Below, in pieces: positions 31,413 to 41,246 of a stretch of 64,000 bases of DNA (positions are counted from its first letter, which is position 1; every line of letters starts with the position of its first letter). Origin of the DNA: Gnetum montanum (taxonomy: Eukaryota > Streptophyta > Gnetopsida > Gnetales > Gnetaceae); NCBI GenBank assembly GCA_015680685.1, contig MNCI01020695.1, positions 175,131 to 239,130 of the forward strand, in the 5' to 3' direction. The position numbers and the translations under genes are program-made. The notes under the pieces are model-generated. The model had not been told where the DNA came from. It did not search any database and saw nothing but the letters and a program-made list of their open reading frames with translations.

Positions 31413-34128
31413 GCCTTGAAACGTGGACAATAGGAAGGTCCTGCTCAAGGTGGAAGTAAACAACCTAGGAGAGGCAAAGAACAAGTTCCTTCTGGACATC
31501 ACGCAGAGTAGGAGGAACAATCATTTAGAATTCATCATGAAGACCCTGCTACTGTACAGTCCAGGAAGGCTTAAGGACGAGTTGTTGTAGTGCCTGAACA
31601 GGGACAACATCTCACGTTGCCCTAGGATTGTATTTAGGCTATCCACGAAAGGTCCACATTCACTGAAGTAATTGTGGAATTAAACTTTGAATCTTTTGCA
31701 GAGTTTGCTCCTGAGGCCATTAGGGACCACCTCAAAGTATCTCCCTTATGGCCTATCCTCTCTGCAAGCGGTTCCTGGTACCTAGGGGAAATGTACCAAT
31801 TTTGGCATAACAAAGAACAAGGCACCACTGTCAACATTTGTGGTGTGACAGTTAATTTCTCTGTGCAGGCCATTTCAAAAGTATTAAACCTTCCAAATAC
31901 ATGGCCAAAAGTTGCTCAGTTATCCACTCGTTCAGATCTTGATGCACAATGAGTTTGGTTAGAGAGGGCATATTGCAAAGATAAGACATTTGGAGAGTTG
32001 ACAACGGAAGAAAGGATCTATTTCAAAATTGGAACTTATCACCTCTTCCCCATGAAGGCCCTACAATGGATTTCCACATATGCGGCAAGGGTATGTGTAG
32101 TGCTGATGGGGAAGGTTAATGCTAACCTGCCTCATCTATATTTCACAGAGATCCTAAGGCAGAACTGAAGATAGGGAAGCTTGCCTTACCCTTCCCTTGT
32201 CTTATCAAGAAGTTGTTCCAACGTGATGGTATTAGAGGATACACTAATGATGTCCTTTGAAAAGCCCAAAATGCTTCATATGCTGAATTGTTAAAGCCAC
32301 CAACTGCAAGGAAAATCACTGGTGAGATGTTGGGACCAGAACAAGAAAAAGAACAGATGGCTGGATCAACTGCAACTCAACTTGCAAGGCCTAGCTAACT
32401 TCCAAGTACAGGACCCAGCCAACAACAGGAAGTAGGGCCTAGCATGGGCTAGGACAAACCACCGCCGCTGTAAGATTACAAATTGTTGATGAGCCATCTC
32501 AGGGCCATCGTTGAGATGGTTAGTTGGCGAAGTCGTGATGACGCAAATCTCTTTCGTGTCATTGACAATGCCATACAACCCACAGTTTCTTTGGATCATG
32601 CAAGGGGTGATGTGTCCATCCATACAGAAGGAGGGGAAAGTACTTGGTCAAAATAGATCTCAAGAAATGCTGCATCTTTCTAAGTGCAATTAGAAACTGG
32701 TGAAGGGGCCACAATGGTGGTCATGCAACACCAGGATGTAGCGGGAGCCGCAGAAGTGGTCGTAGACCACATTAAAGAGTCATTCAATGTACCTATTGTA
32801 CCACCAGTAGATCTCACAGGAGCACGGGATGCTCAAACTTTGGCCGGAACCTCAATGACTCCTGCAGAACATGAGGATNAGCTCTTCCCTCTATCAAGAC
32901 TAGCTTCCCCTTAGTGGAAATGAGGTCTAATTGAATTGCTATAACATCTTAAGGGATGTCAAATAGAGAAATCATTACTTGTCCCATTTGTAGCAATTGA
33001 TCAAGCACATCCTCATGTTCTGCAGGAGTCATTGAGGTTCCGGCCAAAGTTTGAGCATCCCGTGCTCCTGTGAGATCTACTGGTGGTACAATAGGTACAT
33101 TGNAAAAAGAGAAGGCTGTTTGGGATGCCTCTATAGCATAGGCGCAAACTCACGTACATACCAAGGCACTCAAGGCCTTACAAGAGGAAAACAAGTAGCT
33201 TGTTGCCGACAACCTTCGGTTGACCTTTGTGGAGAAGCAAAAGAATGTTCTCGAAGAACACTTTCATTAGCTGCGAGAATAATTCATCCAGGTCAACCAA
33301 GACATGAGCCATTTAGCTAGGGAGATTTGAACCCTCTCAATGGAGGAGATGCACATCATCCGCTAAAAGATAGCTATCGAAATAAGCGTGTGGAAAAATG
33401 AGGCTAAATGGCATGAAAAGCTAAAGGAGCACTTCCGAGACCAGGTGGGCATGTACAAATAGATCCTTGAGAAGGAGATCCATATGGCCAAGGCCCACAT
33501 CAATGCTATTAGTTCTCAACACACTAACTGGTGGGGCATATTGGACACATATGCTTTAGCCTACCAGGTGGAAGTTAAGAACTGAGACCTGTAGATCTAG
33601 GATCTTACTGAATACATGGATTTGGCAAACCTGTGGTATGCCAACCTTGCCATGTTAACAATAGGGTGCTCGAGGATAGAGCTAGAATAACAGGTAGCTA
33701 CCACCTACAGCAAATATGAAACAAAATTTGCAGAACGCAAGAAGTTATTACAAAAACTGGAGATCACAAATTTTGGACTTAAGGTGGTGAAAGCAAGCTA
33801 CCAAGGAAAAAAAGGTATCACAACATATTTGGCACAATGACTTGCAGATGTTCAAGAATATAAAGACAAAGACAGAGCCTATGAGGAGGAATGATAGGTG
33901 TTTGCATCTTGGTATGTCAAGGCAAATCAAATGTTTCTGCAACTACCCTACCCATGGGAGGTGTCGACTCCATCAAATGTTGGAACATTAGCATGAACGA
34001 CACAAGATCCCTGGACCGAAGAGGAGAAACTCTAGGCCATACTTCAGTGCCATCAAGTTCCAAGACCTGGAGCACAAGACAAGGGGAAAGCACCTATGGA
34101 GGAGCCACCTCCACCAGGAACTACATGA
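31410..34128 (+). pseudogene. Gy3 extra ORF (ORF3): transposon-protein-like N-terminus, coiled-coil C-terminus
   Basis: Starts MALKRGQ with a basic, Gln/Arg-rich leader. It then has a region open at 31674-31952 (FESFAEFAPEAIRDHL, GSWYLGEMYQFW, VNFSVQAISKVLNLP) that fits the plant transposon-protein (Transposase_32-like) pattern. Then YFKIGTYHLFPMKALQWI and a Pro/Gln-rich hinge. Next comes EVVVDHIKESFNVP (shared with Gy5), long Glu/Lys-rich probable coiled coil, ASWYVKANQMFLQLPYPWE and the C-terminus DKGKAPMEEPPPPGTT. About 900 codons in total, with scattered stops. Bases 32880-33102 are assembled backwards. Position after pol is that of env-like ORFs in Athila elements, but no membrane segment is seen. 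Confidence 0.6.
32880..33102. other. Misoriented contig (assembly artefact)
   Basis: Bounded by single Ns at 32879 and 33103. Its right 94 bases (33009-33102) are the exact reverse complement of 32785-32878. Flipped, it continues the extra ORF exactly as the homologous Gy1 segment (about 500-700) does. Confidence 0.9.
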
Positions 34129-34304
34129 GTTCCACTAATTTTATAACTGTAGGATTTCTTTTCAAATTCTTTGTGTTGTGTCTTAATTTTTTTTTGATTC
34201 CACACTACGGCATAAACCCATTCTTACCATTTAATAATCCCATACCTATCCACTGTGTAATCAATGGAGCTTGTTCTCATTATAACTCGAGGAAGAGTTT
34301 TCAT

Positions 34305-34319
34305 TCAGTTGTGGGGGTA
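34305..34319 (+). other. Gy3 polypurine tract
   Basis: CAGTTGTGGGGGTA immediately before the 3' LTR. The same region in Gy1, Gy4 and Gy5 reads AGTCATGGGAGTA or AGTCATGGGGATA. Confidence 0.65.
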
Positions 34320-35144
34320 TGATGAGTCGTCATTTTAGTCAGCCGCTATATCGTGTATGTGATATCACGTACACAATATTGCAGCCTCACTACAATATCA
34401 CGTACGCGATATTGTAGCTTGTCTTCTCATCTATAAATAAGAGGTAGACAGTTTCGATAGGCACCAGTTGAGAGTTAGCTTTGATTTCAGTTTTTGTTTT
34501 TCCTCTTAACCCTTTTCCTCCCAGTGTATGCCCATAGTGTGGTAATTGTAGTTGTACGACATCCTTATTTGAGTGTGACATACTTGGACACGCACATGAC
34601 CGGAATAAAGATCGAGATTACTTTATCATTGCAGCATTCACTTAGTTTCATTATTTATTTAATTGTTATTTACTACTTTCTTAGTTAATATCTCTTCACC
34701 CTAAACTCCTATTAAACTAGAATGAGTACGACTTGATCACAAGCATTTAAGTGTGACTACTTGGTAACCCAGTAGCGTACCTAGGATCTATGCTTGGTAA
34801 TCCTAGTGGTAGTCATGCACAAGGTCCAAGATGTGTACGGATGATTAAGGAATGGATACTCATCACACTTTAGATTCTCTCTCACCCTTTCTCTCTTAGC
34901 TTAGTTAATATTATCTTCCATTGTCTTCAGGAGTAGCATTAGCATAGAAACACATCACACACCTCACTCTGGACTAAACCATACATGAAAAAGTTAACAC
35001 TAGTCCATATGGGAAGACAACAAACTATGACCTAAGGATAACTATTTAGATTTCAAAACTAGTTTGTCTGCGGAGTTCGACCAAATCATGCGTGAAACGC
35101 TTGTATTCATATGGTTGAGTGTAGGGGTACCTCGCCACTCATCA
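34320..35144 (+). repeat. Gy3 3' LTR
   Basis: Begins TGATGAGTCGTC, ends CGCCACTCATCA. About 53 bp longer than the 5' copy because the ATATCACGTACGCGATATTG-type motif is present in extra copies (34345-34415). Most other differences are C/T and G/A changes. Confidence 0.9.
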
Positions 35145-35149
35145 AATAG
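35145..35149. repeat. Gy3 target-site duplication, right copy
   Basis: AATAG, identical to 26636-26640. Confidence 0.85.
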
Positions 35150-35534
35150 GAATAAGTGATAATTCAAAGGTAGAGGGAGGAAGAACTTTTTCTTTAGGGA
35201 CATCTTGCCATGATTCTAAGTATAATACTTTTTATTATTGCAACTTCATGGATCCCTTAAGTATTTTCATTTCCCTTCATAGTGCTGCAAGTTCTGCTTG
35301 GTAGGACTTAGCTTCTTGTTATTTAGGATAAGTTGTTTTTGATATACTTCTAGTGATGAATTTGCAGCATGCATCCTCTACTTAGCTTCCTAGATGTTAA
35401 GCTGTAATGTTTGATGCTCCATTACTAATCTTTTTATCAATCTTACAAAGGTCTTTAAATTCTTATTTTAATTAACAAGCTTTATTTTGTAGCTCTTCCT
35501 TCTTTTGGAAGTGTTATTTTTTTATCTTTGTAGC
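35150..35534 (-). pseudogene. Cp3 internal coding remnant, middle segment
   Basis: Minus-strand frame with LESWQDVPKEKVLPPSTFEL and QEAKSYQAELAAL, few stops, likely coiled coil. With Gy3 and Gy4 removed it joins 26282-26635 and 58501-58945 in one colinear reading. Family not recognised; it may be the extra ORF of Cp3. Confidence 0.35.
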
Positions 35535-35539
35535 CTCAT
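35535..35539. repeat. Gy4 target-site duplication, left copy
   Basis: CTCAT, repeated at 58496-58500. Confidence 0.85.
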
Positions 35540-36313
35540 TGATGAGCAACGAGTTATCCCTACACTCAACCATATGAATACGAGTGTGCATGCATGATCC
35601 AGTCGAATTCCAAGGACCTAGTGCTTATGCACTTTTGTGGAACAAGGAAAGGTTAGTCAATCATTGTCTTCTCAAGCTTACTTGTAGGGCATAATTATAT
35701 GGTTAAGTAAACTTGAGGTATATGATTTTTATGGCTTTTATCTTTTTATGTCTTGGTGCTACAAAGGGAGAAGTGAACTAATTAAGTAACTATCTTAACT
35801 TAACTAATTGGCTACGCTCTAACTAGTCCTAACACCATCATCTGTTCCCACTTACCATACACATCCTAAACCAGTGTCACACTACTGGGATTACCAAATG
35901 CTCACGCATGCTCGAAGTGGTCGTACTAAGTGTGCTTACTTAGGAGAGATTAATAGGGTGAGAGAAAGAGCATTAATTAACTAAGGAAAGCATTAATTAC
36001 TCCAAATAACATTAATTAACTAAGGAAAGCATTTATCACAAAGTTCATCTTTATTACTGTACACAAGGTATGCTTAGGTAGACAATGCTCGAATAAAGAT
36101 CCATTCACTTCATGACTCCTACTGTGGGCATTCAAAAATAATTCTATCTCTGGAAAGGAAAAAAGGCAAGAGTTTGGGTAAGGGACTAAGACTAATTGCC
36201 AAAACCAAGTGCGCCCACCTCTTATTTATAGGTAATGAGGTAGGTCCTGATATCAAATGTCCAATATTGCTTGAAAGGCTCTGATATTGTGGATGTGATA
36301 TCGTGGTTCATCA
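35540..36313 (-). repeat. Gy4 3' LTR (left copy)
   Basis: Plus-strand start TGATGAGCAACGAG, end TCGTGGTTCATCA. 774 bp, colinear with 57659-58495, which keeps about 60 extra bases. Carries the GATATCG-type motifs near 36250-36305. Confidence 0.85.
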
Positions 36314-36328
36314 TATCCCCATGACTGA
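36314..36328 (-). other. Gy4 polypurine tract
   Basis: Minus strand CAGTCATGGGGATA beside the 3' LTR. Confidence 0.6.
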
Positions 36329-36329
36329 A

Positions 36330-36703
36330 TGAAAACTCATCCTTGATTTCCTTACAAAATATTGGGAAGGTATGGGATTATTGACTGAATGACGCTGACG
36401 GTGAAACAAGATGACAGACTCAAAGTGCCTAGTTAATGGATCTAGAAGCATATTACAACATTGGTGTTCATGCCCATTGTGGTGAGCACCATACATAAAT
36501 GACATCTAGGCCCTTATTTGACAACTTGAAGAGAGAGAAAATAAAATGAGGCATGTTGCTGCTAATGCCAAGATTATGCCTTCCATTGTTTGTCCATAGC
36601 CACGTGACCAAACTTATTCCTTTTGTAAATGATCTACCTCTGGTCCATCATGAGTGCTCCCTCCTAGCCTAGTCCATTGCTCGTATGCTCGCCATCTGCA
36701 CAC
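36330..36703 (-). pseudogene. Gy4 extra ORF, deleted to a stub
   Basis: Minus strand GTGTGCAG/ATGGCGAGC (ATG at 36695) keeps the acceptor-start junction of Gy3 and Gy5, but only about 365 bp remain before the purine tract, against about 2.7-2.8 kb in the relatives. The conserved YVKANQMF and PPPP C-terminal motifs are gone. Confidence 0.5.
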
Positions 36704-38191
36704 ACAACACAGTCATGAATTAGCAAGGATAGATAAGCCATCATGCAGTTGATACCTTACCTTGATATGAAGCACATTGGTTGGGTCGTGGGTATGGTAG
36801 ATACTAGATTAGAGGTTTATGATGTAGGGGTGAGATAAATTCAAAAAATTTGGGACAAGTCCCCCATAACTAAGAGTGAACCTTTGGTAGCGATAGTTTG
36901 GAAAAATATAAGGAATAAGAAAGATGAGAGAATTAACAATGGTGAAGCCAATAAAATGGATTTCATAGATGAGGATGAAATGAGAAATGGCTAATTGTAA
37001 AGAATATTAAAGGGAAAGAACTTAACAATAGCACCATAAAGGAATGTTAGTGGGTCCTCCCCAAAGCAGGCCCATGCCCTTATGCCATAACAAACCCACA
37101 AACCAAAGAGTTTGTAGGCTCTAGGAATGATATATGGAAATGATGGTTAAATACTTACCCAAAATACTTTACCAACGAATAACAATGCATCAACCAAGAA
37201 ATAGACTAATGATAAAATTGACAATGAGGTGGAAAATGTTTAGAAATATGGAAGGAGAGGAGAAAATGGAATAGGATCCCAAGAGCAAGGGTGTATAGAG
37301 TCCCTTGTGTAGTGTGTGGTTAAGGTGATTAAGTAGAATTCATTCCAAATCCAGATTCAAACCAACCACATCTAGTGACCTCGCATCAACACACTTGACC
37401 AATCCATCCTCCTAAAGCAATAAGAATGCTTCCACAAAAAGTCACCACCATTCCAAGAAGAGCAAGATGGAGAAGTAGGATGCAAGATAGGGCCTTAGTT
37501 AGAGGGAACCTTTAGGCATGGGTAACATGTCTTTCTAGTGCCATAACCAGTGCTTGTAGTCCAGTGTTTTTATTATGTCTAAGGGGTGTACTTTGAATTA
37601 TCACCAGTTTTTTTTACGTGAGAACCACACTATGCAAAGACTTATTTTTGTTCAATCAACTTCCTGACAATTAGCTAATAGTAGAATGGCAGAAGACCAT
37701 ATGAAAAACCTCCAAGTGCCTAGGAGAATAATCAGCACAAATGTGTTGAATCCCCTTGAAGTCACACCCTTTTCAACCATTGAGTCTTTTTTTAGTTTGA
37801 AGAATACCAAGGCACCAATTCATTAACAAGTTTATTTAGAAAAAGGGATAGTATAGTTCCAAAGCCAAGGGAGATCACAGAGTTGAATGGACACATGGAC
37901 GATGTGGACTCATTGCCTATTTTATCAAAAGAACCACACCTTAATATCAGCATCAAAAGTCAAAGGTAAAAATCAAACATTAGCAATCAATGCAATTATA
38001 ATACAATCCACCATCATGAGCACTTATTATATGATGAATGAAAGTAAATAAAACAAAAAAATAAAGAAATAGTAAAAACAGTAATGATGGTGTGAAACAA
38101 AAATAAGTAAATATGAAAAGATGTGTAAAACAAAAAGGTGTAAAACCAAAATGCATTAAAAAATACAAAAAGAGCTAAGGGATTGGAATGG
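36704..38191 (-). other. Gy4 spacer after integrase
   Basis: Contains the GGGTCCTCCCCAAAGCAGG box (37052). The box-to-ATG distance is only about 355 bp, so the stretch that holds the internal promoter in Gy5 and Gy3 is missing. No gene. Confidence 0.5.
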
Positions 38192-39300
38192 TTAACATTG
38201 GTGGCCCTCTTCCCCACGATTGAGTTGGAAGGAGGAGATCTGAAATAGAGAGTAGGGTTGTCCACCAACAAAGGTAGTATGAGTATTGGCTATCCTAGGC
38301 TCATGGAAAGGTTTGTTCTGTTGGATGTTGACCAATAATCTCTTGTCTAGGCTTTCAGGTTTAAAGATCATCATGGCTCCTAAAGAAAAAGTTTCATAGA
38401 TAATATAAGGTCCTTTCCACAGCGTTTGGAATTTAGTGCGTTGTGGCACATGTGTGGGATTCCAGTAGAGAACCTTATCTTCTAGTTGATATTGAACTTT
38501 TCTAATCCTTAAGTCATGACACTGTTTATTGAAGGCCTTATGCAATTCATTAGATGATAGGGTGGCTAGTCAATTTTCATCTAGCAAGTTAAGGTTCATC
38601 AACCATTCTTTTTGCACTAAACTGAGGTCAAGATTGAGGTCACATGCCATAGATAATGTACAAAGTTCTACTTGAATGGGAAGCGTCGGAAGTTTTCCAT
38701 ATACTAACTCATAGGGAGAGTAGCTTATAGGGAGTTTCCATGTGGAGCGGTATGCCTAAAGAGCATCGTTCAGTTTGGTGCTCCAATCTCACCTATACTT
38801 GCTAATAGTTCATGTCAATATTTTTGTAATCTCCCTATTGGTGACTTCGGCTTGACCGTTCGCTTGGGGGTGATATGGTGTAGTCAGTTTATGCTCAACC
38901 CCTAAGCATTGAATTAGTTTTAGAAAAGTCACACCTATGAAATGTGTACCATTATCCAAAATAAGTGCATGAGGCACACGAAACCTGTTTACAATTTTTT
39001 TTTGAACAAATCGTGCAGTAGTAGATGATGTACAATCTGTAATAGTGGCTGCTTCTACCCATTTTGTAAAGTAGTCAACGACAACAATGATGTAAGCTTT
39101 TCCATTGGACATTGGTGTAATGGGCCACATAAAATCAATTCCCCAAATATCGAAGGGTTCTAAAGATTGAATCTATTATTGCGAACCCTCCATTCTAGCA
39201 GTCATTCCCCCATCACATTGACAATGGTCATAAGATTGGATGAATTGATAAGTGTCCCGAAACAATGTAGGCCAATAATATCCTGCAAGTAGGATTTTAA
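38192..39300 (-). pseudogene. Gy4 integrase
   Basis: Catalytic core 38810-39130: MWPITPMSNGKAYIIVVVDY, with D in VVDYFTKW, D in LDNGTHF and E in QAEVTNRE, so the D-D-E triad is present. Zinc-binding Cys (YDHCQCDGGM) lie upstream at about 39205. The C-terminal GPY/F motif (FQTLWKGPYII, 38192-38545) contacts DNA or chromatin. Frames are broken between the pieces. It would have inserted the cDNA. Confidence 0.75.
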
Positions 39301-39352
39301 TGGTTGTTTATTTCTCTGCATAATGACCCCCACAAGGACCCTCATGAGCGTC

Positions 39353-40099
39353 TTAGAGAACTCGCAATTGATCTATATCAGGAATGCACCAATGGACTAA
39401 GCCATCGGGACATACTTTATAAAGTTGCCCATTGATTTCTATAAAATACTTGGCTTGGTGAAGAAATTGTTGTTTCTTTTTAATGTCTAACCCTTGTGGT
39501 GTTTGTTGTATAAGAAGATAGGTGAGAATACTACTATACCAATTTTTCTCTGTGGTCAATTGATTAATTATTACACCTGCAAAGAGGAGTTCATCATGAA
39601 AATGATTAGAAAGTGGATGTTCATCCTCTTTTTTGTCCCATTGCAACTGAGATAAATGATCACCAACAACATTCTCGGTGCCTTTACAATCAATCATTGT
39701 ATGATCAAACTCTTGCAAGATTACGAGCCATCATATGATGCAAGGGCTCACCATTGGTTTATTCAGTAGGAACCGAATTGCACTATGGTCTATGTGTACA
39801 AATACCTTATAGCTCGATACATAGTGCCTAAACTTATCTAGTGCAAACACTACAGCCATTAATTCCTTCTCTATTGTAGTGTAGTTGAGTTGTGCACTAG
39901 CAATACTCCCACTTTCACAGTGGATGTAATAGGGTTGTTTCTGGTCATCCAACTATATAAGTACAGCTCCTAGAGCATAGTTGGATGTGTTAGTCATTAT
40001 GTGGAATGGTCTAGACCAATTAGGAGCTTGTAGAATAGGTTTTTCTATGAGCTTCTATTTTAAAGTTTGGAAAGTTAGTTTGCATTCCTTGGTCCATTC
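39353..40099 (-). pseudogene. Gy4 RNase H and connection domain
   Basis: 39731-39952 reads YTTIEKELMAVVFALDKFRH and HIDHSAIRFLLNKPM, the gypsy RNase H core. 39353-39718 has GTENVVGDHLSQLQW, the Athila-type linker before the integrase zinc finger. The 5' side is cut at 40100-40104 by Gy5. Confidence 0.75.
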
Positions 40100-40104
40100 A
40101 AAAG

Positions 40105-41006
40105 TGATGAGCGGCAAGGTACCCCTACGTCCAACCATGCGAATCATGGGCATTCACATGTGACTCGGTTGATTTCTGCAAACTGTAAGCACTTGCATAC
40201 ACCAACCTCTAACCAGAAAAACCTTATGTTAGAATGGTTGCTGTCTTCCCAACCTCACTTGTGGTGTTCTAATGTCATGGTTAAGTGAGATTGAGGTAAA
40301 TTATTTTTATTTCTTTTCTCTTTATCTTCTAAAATCTAATTCTTGAAATGTAAGAAATGGAATGTTGCGTAATCTCTAATTATTCTATTCTATTCTATCT
40401 CCTAACTCTCCCTAGCATAAGCAACCGATCCCATCTTCTATACACATCCTAAGCATCCCTTGACCATTGCTGGGTTACTAGACATTAAGCGTCACTGGGT
40501 TGCCAAGTGTTGGGTTTACATTCGAGATGGTCGTACTTATGGTTTTTATCAAATATAAAAGAGCAATAACGATAAAGTCATAACAATGAAAACCTAAGGA
40601 ATTATAAAAGCATGGAAATATTTAACTATTTAAATTCTTAGATGTTTAAATCAAAATGTTACAAGGAATGCTTAAAAAGCTCATCTTTATTGCCGGTCAC
40701 ACCAATGGGCTCAAGTACATTAGCGCTCGAATAAAGAACTAGACATCTTTCTCACACCTGTTGCAGGAACTTGGAAAATATTCTAACTCTTGTGGGAAAA
40801 AATTGCAAGGGTCTAGCTATAACTACTTAAAAATATACCTAAGTGTGGTGGAAACACACTTATTTATAACTAAAACAGACTCTGCGTAAATGAGGCCATG
40901 TAAACGCATGGACAAATACATCGACGGGGCTGCGTCAACGTGACCGCATATACGTGGCTCTATATATGTAGCCTAGTCAATGCATCAACTGATGAGGACT
41001 TCATCA
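40105..41006 (-). repeat. Gy5 3' LTR (left copy)
   Basis: Plus-strand start TGATGAGCGGCAAGG, end ACTTCATCA. U3 (40875-40990) holds GCGTNNACG-type repeats; the TATA sequence is near 40858 (TTATAAATAAG on the minus strand). Confidence 0.85.
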
Positions 41007-41021
41007 TATCCCCATGACTAA
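41007..41021 (-). other. Gy5 polypurine tract
   Basis: Minus strand TAGTCATGGGGATA directly before the 3' LTR. Confidence 0.6.
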
Positions 41022-41246
41022 GTGAAAACTCGTTCTCGAGTTTTATTACAATTTGGAAGGTATGAAGTTATTACAACACACATGACGAAACACATCTACA
41101 AAGACACTAACTTAACTGATGCACCAAGTGCCCGAGTGTATAGAGAAGAATGAATTGCAAAATGGTGGTGTTTAGAGACAAAATTAACTACCCTGACGAT
41201 TCTAGATTCTCTATTGTGACGAAAGATGCAAAAATTTTGAAGAAGA

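Larger units (their letters stand above)
26641..35144 (+). mobile_element. Gy3: complete gypsy-type element without pol
   Basis: 8.5 kb between LTRs 26641-27412 and 34320-35144, flanked by AATAG. Order: 5' LTR, primer site, gag (27554 to about 29540), spacer, U3-like internal promoter (30903-30955), splice acceptor plus extra ORF (31410-34128), purine tract, 3' LTR. Protease, reverse transcriptase, RNase H and integrase are absent, unlike the related Gy5. It depended on a relative for replication. The extra ORF includes an assembly error (32880-33102). Confidence 0.85.

Noticed and set aside
32785-33102. Perfect 94-bp inverted repeat that could form a long hairpin
   Set aside because: Flanked by single Ns and explained exactly by a contig placed backwards.
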